A stretch of DNA of 8,433 nt from Woeseiaceae bacterium (GTDB taxonomy: Bacteria > Pseudomonadota > Gammaproteobacteria > Steroidobacterales > Woeseiaceae), in the NCBI GenBank assembly GCA_022615525.1, contig JAKEGN010000034.1, forward strand, positions 1 to 8,433, given 5' to 3'. Positions 1 through 6,450 of this stretch are shown here, piece by piece. The notes beneath the pieces were generated by a model. That model did not search any database, was not told the DNA's origin, and saw only the letters and a list, made by a program, of their open reading frames with translations. A program made the position numbers and the translations under genes. The first letter of the stretch is position 1. Every line of letters begins with the position of its first letter.

Positions 1-904
1 ACTCGCCGTAGCGCCGCGCAATATCGAACACCTCTGCCGGCCGGTTCACGTGAACGTGCACCCGGGCCTTGCGCTTGGTGCCGGCGAGCACCAGCGAGTC
101 ACCGATCTCGGACAGGGCCTCCCTGAGCTTGCGGCGGTCAATGTTTTCCCCGGTGATGATGCACTCGGTGCAAAAGCGGAACGTGAGCGCGTCCGATGAG
201 CCGGCCATTTCCTGCGGCAACTGCGCTGCGATCTGCGCAGCGATGTCCGGCTCTTCGACTTCCTCGCCGTGCGACAGGTAGTGTGTCATGCCATCGATCA
301 GGGCGACAAAGCCCTTGGCGCCGGCATCGACGACACCGGCCTTGCGCAACGCCTCGAGTTGGACCTGGGTTCGCGCCAGTGCCGCTTGCATGGCGCCAAC
401 GGCATTTTCGAGCAGGCCGGGGAACGAAATCGTTGCATGGCTCTCGAGTTGTTCGCGCAGGCTCTTTGCGAACGCGCGGATGACCGAGAGGATAGTGCCC
501 TCCCTGGGGTTGGCGAGCGCGTCATGAGCATAATCGCTGCCGCGGGCAACGGCGCTCGAGAACGAGCTGGCGGTGAAGGTCGCCAGGTTCTCTGCCGAGT
601 CACTCATGCCCTGGAAGAACTGCGCAACGATGGCGCCAGAGTTGCCGCGTGCCCCATCGAGCATGGTGTCCGCAATCGTGGTCAGCAATTCGCCGAGATG
701 CGCGGTCGGCGGACTTTTCAGTATGCCCAGCGCTGAACCCAGCGACAGGCTCAGGTTGGTGCCCGTGTCGCCATCGGCCACCGGGAACACGTTGATGCGA
801 TTCAGCGTGTCCTGTTCCAGGATGACCCGATGTATGCCCGAGCGCAGTGCGACGGCGAGAGTGTGGGCGTGCAGCTGCGCTTCCGCAGGTATAGCGGTAC
901 TCAA
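1..904 (-). CDS. DAK2-domain (FakA/YloV-like) kinase subunit, N-terminal part; runs off the left edge
   Basis: 301 residues are visible and the C-terminus lies outside the window. An N-terminal DAK2 (DhaL-like) nucleotide-binding domain has NRINVFPVADGDTGTN at residues 35-50, where D44 and D46 would bind Mg-ATP, and GARGNSGAI at 84-92. The segment REGTILSVIRAF around 133-145 is also typical of the family. A middle domain follows, with CTEC at 245-248 and HVH at 283-285. These match the Cys/His/His positions that bind metal in the middle domain of FakA, the ATP-binding subunit of fatty acid kinase, which phosphorylates fatty acids held by the DegV-type protein FakB. That function is known for Gram-positive bacteria and is only inferred here. 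Some Gram-negative relatives carry a C-terminal DegV domain; whether this one does cannot be seen. The frame has no ATG at its start. I chose TTG at 904 because AGGA lies 6 nt upstream and the DAK2 domain begins soon after. It is the last visible gene of the leftward block, 22 bp after gspB. Confidence 0.85.
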   Translation of the reverse strand, partial: MSTAIPAEAQLHAHTLAVALRSGIHRVILEQDTLNRINVFPVADGDTGTNLSLSLGSALGILKSPPTAHLGELLTTIADTMLDGARGNSGAIVAQFFQGMSDSAENLATFTASSFSSAVARGSDYAHDALANPREGTILSVIRAFAKSLREQLESHATISFPGLLENAVGAMQAALARTQVQLEALRKAGVVDAGAKGFVALIDGMTHYLSHGEEVEEPDIAAQIAAQLPQEMAGSSDALTFRFCTECIITGENIDRRKLREALSEIGDSLVLAGTKRKARVHVHVNRPAEVFDIARRYGE

Positions 905-910
905 CGCTGA

Positions 911-914
911 TCCT
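911..914 (-). promoter_or_regulatory. Ribosome binding site deciding a TTG start
   Basis: AGGA on the minus strand lies 6 nt before TTG at 904-902. No ATG or GTG at a useful distance is in frame, so this site is the main support for the TTG start of the DAK2-domain gene. The ATG at 930-928 overlaps the gspB stop but opens a frame that ends after nine codons. Confidence 0.5.
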
Positions 915-926
915 GTCCGCTGCCCG

Positions 927-1562
927 TCATTCGCGCGGCAACAGGAAAGGCGTGCCCATGTGCTCGAGAATCACTCCCTCGGGTGTAATTTCGCGAACCC
1001 GTGGACCTTCCGCCAGCGTTGCCTGCTCCTCGTAACGATTCATGTTGATAAAAACGAATCGGTCCGCGGGCGTCGTGCTGTAGACATGTATGTCCAGGTG
1101 CAGGTCCGCCAGCTGCAGGGTGCCGTCGGCACGCAGTTCGTTGAAGGATGGCAGGCCGTCGGTCACGTTCGCCGAGCCCGCAGCGGCACCCGGCTTTGCC
1201 ATGTCGGGCGGCGCAATGGGCGTCTCTGTGTGCAAGGGGCCACCGGATTCGACGGCCGACGCGGGCTGCCTGCTTTTGGCATCGGCAACGATTTCCGCAA
1301 AGCGTTCAGCCGACGGGGCGGTTTCCGGCATTGCCTGCTGTGATGTCGGCGGCTGTTCCTGTGCGAGCGGCGGAACCGGGTCGGGTCGTAACATCAGCCC
1401 GCCCAGTACCGCGAGATTGACGGTCAGCAATACGCCGATGATCCACAGCCACTTCGCACCACCGGATCGCGCTGTGCTCTGCGGGACATCGGCAATGCCA
1501 GGTGTCCCCTTGCGTTGCCGTTCGGATTCGGATTTCTTCAAAGCGTCCAGTATGAAAGACAT
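927..1562 (-). CDS. gspB: Type II secretion assembly protein GspB (ExeB-like)
   Basis: 211 residues. GspB partners the ATPase GspA; in Aeromonas the equivalent ExeAB complex helps the secretin multimer assemble in the outer membrane across the peptidoglycan layer. Visible layout: a short cytoplasmic N-terminus starting MSFILDALKKSESERQR, which is a family hallmark; one membrane segment at about 38-58; a Pro/Ala-rich periplasmic linker at about 59-135; and a C-terminal globular domain at about 138-211. That domain begins with LPSFNELRADG and contains LADLHLDIHVYS, FVFINMNRY and EITPEGVILEHMGTPFLLPR, matching the GspB C-terminal domain with its conserved Tyr-Ser and FINMxRY elements. The ATG start has a GGGG stretch 6 nt upstream and fits the family N-terminus. 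It follows gspA by 22 bp, which supports co-expression of the two partners. No other type II secretion genes are visible. Confidence 0.88.
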   Translation of the reverse strand: MSFILDALKKSESERQRKGTPGIADVPQSTARSGGAKWLWIIGVLLTVNLAVLGGLMLRPDPVPPLAQEQPPTSQQAMPETAPSAERFAEIVADAKSRQPASAVESGGPLHTETPIAPPDMAKPGAAAGSANVTDGLPSFNELRADGTLQLADLHLDIHVYSTTPADRFVFINMNRYEEQATLAEGPRVREITPEGVILEHMGTPFLLPRE

Positions 1563-1584
1563 GCTGCGCCCCGCTAGTCTGGAA

Positions 1585-3219
1585 TCAGCGACCGGAACTC
1601 AGTCGCGGCGTACCTTCGAGTGCCAGCAGCGACTGTATAAAGGCCTGGGTTTGTGCACCGGCCAGTCCGTCCGCCTGCAGGCGATGCCGCTGCTGAAACG
1701 CTTTTAACTGTTGCTCGAGCTCCTCGTCGAACAGGTCGGACACGGACGGCTCCCCGCGGTACTCCGGATCGAGCGCCGCAAGGCTTTGCCGCAACCAGCG
1801 CACGTTTTCGTTACGTACACCGCGCGACAACTCTTTCACCACGCCATTCGGCGGACGCCAGAAAAGCAGGAACTGGCCGAACCAGAGGTCGGAGATATCG
1901 TCGAGGGGAAAACTCGAGCTGTACTCGCCTGCCGCCAACACCCCCGTGGTGTCCGTTGCGGACAACAGCACCGGCTGGTAGTTGACGCCGTCGTTGCCGG
2001 TCAGGGTGAGCATCGCCGGCAGATCGAGTTGCCGGACGTTGTTCAGCGTGCCGCGCTGGTAAAGGCAACTCAGGCCCTGTGCAGACGCCTGCGCGCAGGC
2101 AGTGCCGGAAGCCGGGTCGTATCGGATGCCCCAGAGCGCGGCCAGAGTGTGCATGGCGGATTCGACATCCGCCTGGTCCCCGGCATTGCGCAGGAACTCC
2201 TCGACGGTCGGGCCCGCAGGCAGCGCCACAACCGCTGCCTGCGAAGTACCTGCTGTCATCTCCTCCGGCAGGGCATCGACCGTCTGGCTGATGATCTCGA
2301 CAGAATCGGCGGCAGGCTCGCGATTCGCAGACCACAGGGATGCGAGCAGCAGTACCAGCCCGGCGATGCCGAGTACCGGCAGTGCCCACTTCAGCAGGGT
2401 GGGCGTCAGGGACTGGCCGGAGACCTCTGCAGTGGCTCGCCGCACCAGACGCCGGGTCACCTTGCGCGTATCGCGGCTGTACGCTCCGAGCAGGGCGCGG
2501 TCGCATATTACGTTCATGATGCGCGGCACCCCGCCGGAGAGACGGAACACTTCACGCTTGGCGCTCTCGTCGAAAATCTCGCTGAGTGCGCCCGCAACTT
2601 TCAGCCGGTGATCGATATAACGGCTGGCCTCGTCTTTCGACAGCGGTTCGAGGTGGTATCGGCCCGTGACGCGCTGGGCCAGTTGCCGCAAATCGTTTCC
2701 GGCGAGCTTGTCCCGCAATTCAGGTTGGGCGATGAGTATGATCTGCAATAGTTTTTGCTTCGACGTCTCGAGGTTGGTCAGCAGCCGCAGTTGCTCCAGG
2801 ACTTCGACAGACAGGTTCTGCGCTTCATCGATCAGCAGAATCGTGCGTCGCCCGGCCGCGTGTGCGGCGAGCAAATGCCAGTTCAGCGCATCAACCAGCG
2901 CCTTGGCACTTCCCGTGTCCTGTGGCAATGCAATGTGCAGTTCCTCGCAGATCGCAATCAGGAACTCCAGCGCCGAAAGTTGTGGATTGAGTATGAGTGC
3001 GACGTCGACCTTGTCCGGCAGCTGGCTCAGCAACGTTCGAACCAGGGTGGTCTTGCCGGTTCCCACTTCACCGGTCAGCTGTATGAATCCGCCGCTCTCG
3101 GTAACGCCGTACACCAGGTGCGCGAGGCCCTCGCCGTGGCGCTCGCTCATGAACAGGTAGCGGGGGTCCGGGGTAATGGCGAACGGTTTCTCGTTCAGGC
3201 CGAAGAACTTGGTGTACAT
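1585..3219 (-). CDS. gspA: Type II secretion assembly ATPase GspA (ExeA-like) with peptidoglycan-binding domain
   Basis: 544 residues, within the usual GspA/ExeA range. The cytoplasmic AAA module starts MYTKFFGLNEKPFAITPDPRY, a family signature. It has Walker A GEVGTGKT at 50-57, Walker B ILLIDEA at 127-133 (D131, E132), a sensor-1-like strand IILIAQPEL at 160-168, and the C-terminal lid with GGVPRIMNVICDRALLGAY at 229-247. One membrane helix lies at about 279-297. The periplasmic part has a region at about 340-460 resembling the C39-peptidase-like fold known from GspA, with paired cysteines C375 and C385. A PG_binding_1-type domain follows at about 471-535 (NVRWLRQSLAALD, LKAFQQRHRLQADGLAG). 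The protein is thought to use ATP and peptidoglycan binding to place the secretin in the cell envelope with GspB. MshM pilus ATPases share the AAA module but lack the peptidoglycan domain, which favours GspA. The ATG has no strong Shine-Dalgarno sequence. It lies 66 bp after dinB. Confidence 0.95.
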   Translation of the reverse strand: MYTKFFGLNEKPFAITPDPRYLFMSERHGEGLAHLVYGVTESGGFIQLTGEVGTGKTTLVRTLLSQLPDKVDVALILNPQLSALEFLIAICEELHIALPQDTGSAKALVDALNWHLLAAHAAGRRTILLIDEAQNLSVEVLEQLRLLTNLETSKQKLLQIILIAQPELRDKLAGNDLRQLAQRVTGRYHLEPLSKDEASRYIDHRLKVAGALSEIFDESAKREVFRLSGGVPRIMNVICDRALLGAYSRDTRKVTRRLVRRATAEVSGQSLTPTLLKWALPVLGIAGLVLLLASLWSANREPAADSVEIISQTVDALPEEMTAGTSQAAVVALPAGPTVEEFLRNAGDQADVESAMHTLAALWGIRYDPASGTACAQASAQGLSCLYQRGTLNNVRQLDLPAMLTLTGNDGVNYQPVLLSATDTTGVLAAGEYSSSFPLDDISDLWFGQFLLFWRPPNGVVKELSRGVRNENVRWLRQSLAALDPEYRGEPSVSDLFDEELEQQLKAFQQRHRLQADGLAGAQTQAFIQSLLALEGTPRLSSGR

Positions 3220-3284
3220 GTCAGGATTCGTCTGCTGCAGTCTGCGCCGCGCGCTGCCCGGCCATATACCTGATTCTACACGAA

Positions 3285-4466
3285 TTATGATCGATTCAGC
3301 GTTCGCGCGCGGCCCAGCGACAGTCGGCCGAAACGCTCGCGTACCTGATCGACAGCCTGGTCCAGCCCGGCTTTCCCGGCGCTCTCGCTGCTTGCGAACA
3401 GGTCCTGCTGCGCATCCGGCACGAGATCGGTTCCGCCGACGCCGAGCAGGCGGATCCGGCTGCCGCCGTGCTCGGCCAGCCAGGCCGCAAGAAGTTGCCG
3501 CGCCACCTCGAACAACTGGTCGGTGCCGGACGAAGGCGGGTGCAGACCACGCTGGCGAGTAAAGGTCGTGAAATCGGACTCCCGTATCTTGACCTGGAGC
3601 GTTCCCGCCAGCAACGACCTGGCGCGCAGCCGCCCTGCCGTTTTCTCGGCAAGCCGCAGCAACTCCCGATTCATTGCGCTGACATCCGTCAGATCCTCAT
3701 CATAGGTCTCCTCGGCACTGATCGATTTGTCGTCCCGCGACGCAACCACGGGACGATCGTCGATCCCGCAGGCCCGCTGCCGCATACGGCCGGCATAACG
3801 ACCGAATACCGGTTTGAGCTTGCTGTCGCTTGCAGAGCGCAGATCCGCGATGGTCCGTATTCCGATCTTTGTGAGGCGTGCGAGCGTCTCGCGCCCTATT
3901 CCCGGAATCACCTGTACGGGCAATTGATCCAGGATTTCGTGTACGTTTTGCTCGGTGATCACGACCAGCCCATCCGGCTTCTCGAGATCGGATGCGATTT
4001 TCGCCAGCAGTTTGTTGTGCGAAACCCCGACGGATGCGGTCAGTCCGGTGGTGTCACGAATTCGCGTTTTGATATGCCTGGCAATCGCAATGGCCGAGCC
4101 AAAGAGGCTGCGGCTCGCGGTTACATCGAGGAACGCTTCGTCGAGCGAGAGGCCCTCGACCAGCGGCGAGAATTCGCGAAAGATCGTGAATACGTCGTCC
4201 GAGACACTTGCATAATGATCCATGCGTGGATGTACCCGGACGAGTGCTGGACATCGGCGCATCGCGTCGCGCATCGGCATCGCAGAGCGAATGCCGAACT
4301 TCCGGGCTTCATAACTTGCGGCAGCGACCACGCCGCGATTGCTGCCGCCCCCGACGACCAGTGGTTTGCCACGCAGGTCCGGATTGTCACGTTGCTCGAC
4401 GGACGCATAAAAGGCATCCATGTCGACGTGCAGGATGCTGCGCTCTGCCTGTAGCTGCGGTGTCAT
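3285..4466 (-). CDS. dinB: DNA polymerase IV (Y-family translesion polymerase)
   Basis: 393 residues from ATG at 4466. The enzyme copies past damaged template bases at low fidelity. The catalytic metal ligands are D15 in HVDMDAFYASVE and D109/E110 in SLDEAFLDVT. Y20 sits at the steric-gate position that excludes ribonucleotides (F13 in E. coli). The thumb helix-hairpin-helix includes VIPGIGRETLARLTKIGI. The little-finger domain follows, and QQDLF at 353-357 fits the beta-clamp-binding consensus. The end (RERFGRLSLGRAR) is typical of the family. Two starts are possible. ATG at 4466 shares one base with the ispA stop (TGATG), with AGG 8 nt upstream. GTG at 4469 adds one residue and gives a 4-bp overlap with AGG 5 nt upstream. 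I prefer ATG. Either way translation is probably coupled to ispA. I see no LexA-like CTGT-N8-ACAG site at the start, so SOS control would have to act from upstream of ispA, if it acts at all. Confidence 0.96.
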   Translation of the reverse strand: MTPQLQAERSILHVDMDAFYASVEQRDNPDLRGKPLVVGGGSNRGVVAAASYEARKFGIRSAMPMRDAMRRCPALVRVHPRMDHYASVSDDVFTIFREFSPLVEGLSLDEAFLDVTASRSLFGSAIAIARHIKTRIRDTTGLTASVGVSHNKLLAKIASDLEKPDGLVVITEQNVHEILDQLPVQVIPGIGRETLARLTKIGIRTIADLRSASDSKLKPVFGRYAGRMRQRACGIDDRPVVASRDDKSISAEETYDEDLTDVSAMNRELLRLAEKTAGRLRARSLLAGTLQVKIRESDFTTFTRQRGLHPPSSGTDQLFEVARQLLAAWLAEHGGSRIRLLGVGGTDLVPDAQQDLFASSESAGKAGLDQAVDQVRERFGRLSLGRARTLNRS

Positions 4467-5356
4467 CACGCAGACCTGTCGACTACGTACCTGGCCAGCC
4501 AGCGCAGGGGACCTGCCGATGCGCCGAAAGCGGCGAGACAGCCGAGTCCCCGTTCCAGCAACTGCGTGCAGCGCGCCCTCGATTCGTCGATGCCGAACAA
4601 GGCCGGCCAGGTGGCTTTCATTTTCTTTCGATCGGCACCGGTGCGTTTGCCGATTACCTCCGTATGACCCTCGACGTCGAGTATGTCATCGCGAATCTGG
4701 AATGCCAGACCCAGCAAGCTGGAGAACTCATCCAGCGCTGTCCGGTTGTCCTCATCCAGGCCGTTCGCCAGGGCAGCGGTCGCCATCACCGACGCACGAA
4801 TAAGTGCTCCGGTCTTCAGGTTGTACATCTGGCGCAGACTCGGCTCGGACAGATTGCGTCCTTCCGACGCAAGGTCGATTGCCTGCCCGCCAGTCATGCC
4901 GAGCGAACCACAGGCCGCGGCAACAAGCGAAACCAGGTCCACCTTCTCGCGGTCGCTTAAGCCTTCGGCCGACGACAGGACGGAGAACGCGAGCGGCTGC
5001 AATGCGTCCGCTGCGAGGATGGCCGTCGCTTCATCATATTGCCGGTGCACGGTCGGCATGCCGCGCCGCAGATCGTCGTCATCCATTGCCGGGAGGTCAT
5101 CGTGTACGAGCGAGAAGGCATGGATCAGTTCGATGGCGACGGCAGGCGCGTCGAGGCGGCCGGTTTCAACCGCGAGGCACTCGCCCGTCGCATAAATCAG
5201 CAACGGCCGTATGCGCTTGCCGCCGTTCAGTACCGCATAGCGCATGGCTTCGTGCAGGCGCTGCGGAGCCTGCCCGGCAGGGGGCAATGCCCGATCGAGG
5301 CACGCGGTGACCCGTTCCGTGTAATACGGAACCCTCATTTCGAACGCTGTGGGCAA
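4466..5356 (-). CDS. ispA: Farnesyl diphosphate synthase (short-chain trans-polyprenyl synthase)
   Basis: 296 residues, the usual length for bacterial IspA. It condenses IPP with DMAPP and then geranyl diphosphate to make farnesyl diphosphate, the precursor of undecaprenyl phosphate and quinone side chains. Visible motifs: GGKRIRPLLIYATGE at 45-59; the first Asp-rich motif DDLPAMD at 86-92, with the bacterial two-residue insertion, followed by DDDLRRG; GGQAIDL at 156-162; KTGALIRAS at 181-189; and the second Asp-rich motif in FQIRDDILDVEG at 219-230 (D223, D224, D227). Geranylgeranyl diphosphate synthase is an alternative, but the insertion and overall resemblance favour IspA. The first codon is TTG at 5356, preceded by GGAAG at 7 nt. 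ATG at 5338 would remove six residues but has no visible Shine-Dalgarno sequence. No xseB or dxs lies beside it; a mevalonate-pathway operon instead diverges from it 137 bp away. It is the first gene of the leftward block. Confidence 0.95.
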   Translation of the reverse strand: MPTAFEMRVPYYTERVTACLDRALPPAGQAPQRLHEAMRYAVLNGGKRIRPLLIYATGECLAVETGRLDAPAVAIELIHAFSLVHDDLPAMDDDDLRRGMPTVHRQYDEATAILAADALQPLAFSVLSSAEGLSDREKVDLVSLVAAACGSLGMTGGQAIDLASEGRNLSEPSLRQMYNLKTGALIRASVMATAALANGLDEDNRTALDEFSSLLGLAFQIRDDILDVEGHTEVIGKRTGADRKKMKATWPALFGIDESRARCTQLLERGLGCLAAFGASAGPLRWLARYVVDRSA

Positions 5357-5363
5357 TGTTCTG

Positions 5364-5368
5364 CTTCC
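5364..5368 (-). promoter_or_regulatory. Ribosome binding site supporting the TTG start of ispA
   Basis: GGAAG on the minus strand lies 7 nt before TTG at 5356-5354. The sequence before the in-frame ATG at 5338 has no comparable purine tract, so the longer form is favoured. Confidence 0.45.
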
Positions 5369-5397
5369 GGATTTGCGAGCAAGCCTACACGGATTTT

Positions 5398-5420
5398 GCC
5401 ACCGCCGCGCCGGCGGCGGC
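5398..5420. repeat. GC-rich inverted repeat between ispA and mvaD
   Basis: CCGCCG at 5402-5407 and CGGCGG at 5411-5416 are perfect inverted arms around a 3-nt loop. After one mismatch (5401/5417) the pairing continues through GCC at 5398-5400 and GGC at 5418-5420, giving a nine-pair interrupted stem. No T-run follows on either strand, so it is not a typical intrinsic terminator. It lies about 40 bp upstream of the ispA start and about 28 bp upstream of the TATAAT box, so it would be transcribed only as part of an ispA leader, if at all. Simple GCC-repeat composition could also produce it by chance. Confidence 0.45.
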
Positions 5421-5447
5421 GGCAGGAAGAGTGCCAGCGGGCTGGGC

Positions 5448-5453
5448 TATAAT
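5448..5453 (+). promoter_or_regulatory. Candidate -10 element of the mevalonate operon promoter
   Basis: A perfect TATAAT lies in otherwise very GC-rich DNA, 40 bp before the mvaD start. It would place transcription initiation at about 5459-5461 and give a leader of about 34 nt. No good -35 hexamer is present at 16-18 bp (GGAAGA occupies the 17-bp position) and there is no TGn extension. If real, the promoter probably needs an activator or is weak. Confidence 0.45.
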
Positions 5454-5483
5454 CCGCCCCCCGGCGGGATTACGGATTATCCG
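5449..5483. promoter_or_regulatory. Operator-like cluster of inverted and direct GGATTA repeats
   Basis: ATAATCCG at 5449-5456 and CGGATTAT at 5473-5480 form a perfect 8-bp inverted repeat with a 16-bp spacer. The hexamer GGATTA occurs at 5467-5472 and 5474-5479, repeating every 7 bp, and inverted as TAATCC at 5450-5455. The right arm extends into CGGATTATCCG at 5473-5483, an 11-bp odd palindrome that adjoins the mvaD Shine-Dalgarno region. A smaller CCGCC/GGCGG pair (5454-5458 and 5463-5467) lies inside. The left arm overlaps the TATAAT box, so a bound regulator would compete with RNA polymerase. No regulator gene is in the window. Confidence 0.4.
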
Positions 5484-5493
5484 GAACGAAACC

Positions 5494-6450
5494 ATGCGTG
5501 CGACAGCACAGGCGCAGCCCAACATTGCGCTTATCAAATATTGGGGCAAGCGGGACGCGGAGCGAAACCTGCCTGCAGTCGGATCCCTGTCGCTGACACT
5601 GGAAACTTTGTGGACGCGAATGACCGTCGAATTCGACCGGGACCTCGAGGCCGATCGACTGCAGCTCAACGGCGAGTCCGCAAACGACATGCTTCCACGG
5701 ATCTCGCGATGCCTCGACCTGGTCGCCGGCGCGGACCGGGCACGCGCCGCGGTAACGAGCGAGTGCAATTTTCCGATTGCTGCCGGACTTGCTTCCTCGG
5801 CTTCCGCTTTTGCCGCCCTGGTCGTTGCCGCCAGTGAAGCAGCGGCAACGGGGAGCGATACCCTGACCCTGGCGCGCATTGCAGGCGCGGTCTCCGGTTC
5901 TGCGGCACGATCGCTGTATCCCGGCATCGTCCTGCTGACGGCCGGCGATAAGGAGATCCGGGTCGAAACGGTCACCAGCGATTGGCCGCTCGAGCTGGTG
6001 GTCGCAGTGACTGACGAGTCCGCGAAAGCGGTCGGTTCCGGCGCGGCCATGCTGCGCAGTGCCGCGACCTCACCGTTCTATGCGGCGTGGGTCGAGCAAC
6101 AGGCGCAGGACATCGTTACAGCGCTGGACGCGGTGCGTGAGCGGAATTTTTCCGCGCTTGCTGCCGTCGCCGAGCACAACTGCCTGAAGATGCACTCGCT
6201 GACGTGGACTTCGAGGCCGCCGGTCGTGTACTGGAACGAGGTAACCATGTCGTGTATCCAGACCGTAAGGAAATTGCAGGCGGACGGAGTACCGGTGTTT
6301 TTCACGATTGACGCCGGTCCGCAACTCAAGGCCGTGTGTCTTCCGCAAGCCGTCCCTGCGGTTGCCGCCTCCCTCGAGGCAACCCCGGGCGTGAGGCGAA
6401 TTCTGCAGAGCGGGCTCGGAGCGGGCGCGCATCGGCTGTCGCCGGGATGA
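5494..6450 (+). CDS. mvaD: Diphosphomevalonate decarboxylase
   Basis: 318 residues, normal for bacterial members of this GHMP-superfamily enzyme. It performs the ATP-dependent decarboxylation of 5-diphosphomevalonate to IPP in the cytoplasm, the last step of the classical mevalonate pathway. Visible motifs: NIALIKYWGKRD at 10-21, the family signature with K15 and K19; GLASSASAFAAL at 98-109, the ATP phosphate-binding loop; SGSAARSLY at 134-142, where R139 corresponds to the essential arginine of yeast (R158); MHSLTWTSRPPVVYW around 233-247; and FTIDAGPQLKAV at 270-281, where D273 matches the catalytic aspartate (yeast D302). The frame stays open upstream to 5356, but homology begins right after ATG at 5494, which has GGAA 7 nt before it. 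Its end overlaps the next gene by 4 bp (ATGA). A phosphomevalonate decarboxylase role is possible, but the phosphomevalonate kinase next door favours the classical substrate. Confidence 0.93.
   Translation: MRATAQAQPNIALIKYWGKRDAERNLPAVGSLSLTLETLWTRMTVEFDRDLEADRLQLNGESANDMLPRISRCLDLVAGADRARAAVTSECNFPIAAGLASSASAFAALVVAASEAAATGSDTLTLARIAGAVSGSAARSLYPGIVLLTAGDKEIRVETVTSDWPLELVVAVTDESAKAVGSGAAMLRSAATSPFYAAWVEQQAQDIVTALDAVRERNFSALAAVAEHNCLKMHSLTWTSRPPVVYWNEVTMSCIQTVRKLQADGVPVFFTIDAGPQLKAVCLPQAVPAVAASLEATPGVRRILQSGLGAGAHRLSPG

Noticed and set aside
901..930. ATG at 930-928 overlapping the gspB stop as the start of the next gene
   Set aside because: That frame ends after nine codons (TGA at 903-901). 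The DAK2 frame is a different one and starts at TTG 904.
1711..2751. Long plus-strand open frame (346 codons) opposite gspA, and similar long frames at 1090-1707 and 3468-4454
   Set aside because: They lie antisense to genes with clear domain motifs, have Arg/Gln/Ala-rich compositions typical of shadow frames in GC-rich DNA, and show no recognisable domain.
3220..3284. Terminator or promoter between dinB and gspA
   Set aside because: GC-rich stretches are present but there is no clear stem followed by a T-run. TAGAAT at 3273-3278 (minus strand) lacks a matching -35, so neither is listed as a feature.
4461..4490. LexA/SOS box in front of dinB
   Set aside because: No CTGT-N8-ACAG pattern is present around the dinB start; isolated ACAG and CTGT words do not pair at the right spacing.
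5356..5493. Upstream in-frame extension of mvaD to 5356
   Set aside because: The extra 46 residues show no family similarity, would start opposite the ispA start codon, and read through the TATAAT and repeat cluster. The conserved N-terminus begins at 5494.
6336..6446. Upstream in-frame extension of the phosphomevalonate kinase to 6336
   Set aside because: It overlaps well-conserved mvaD sequence in another frame. The GHMP N-terminal motif and the ATGA overlap support 6447.
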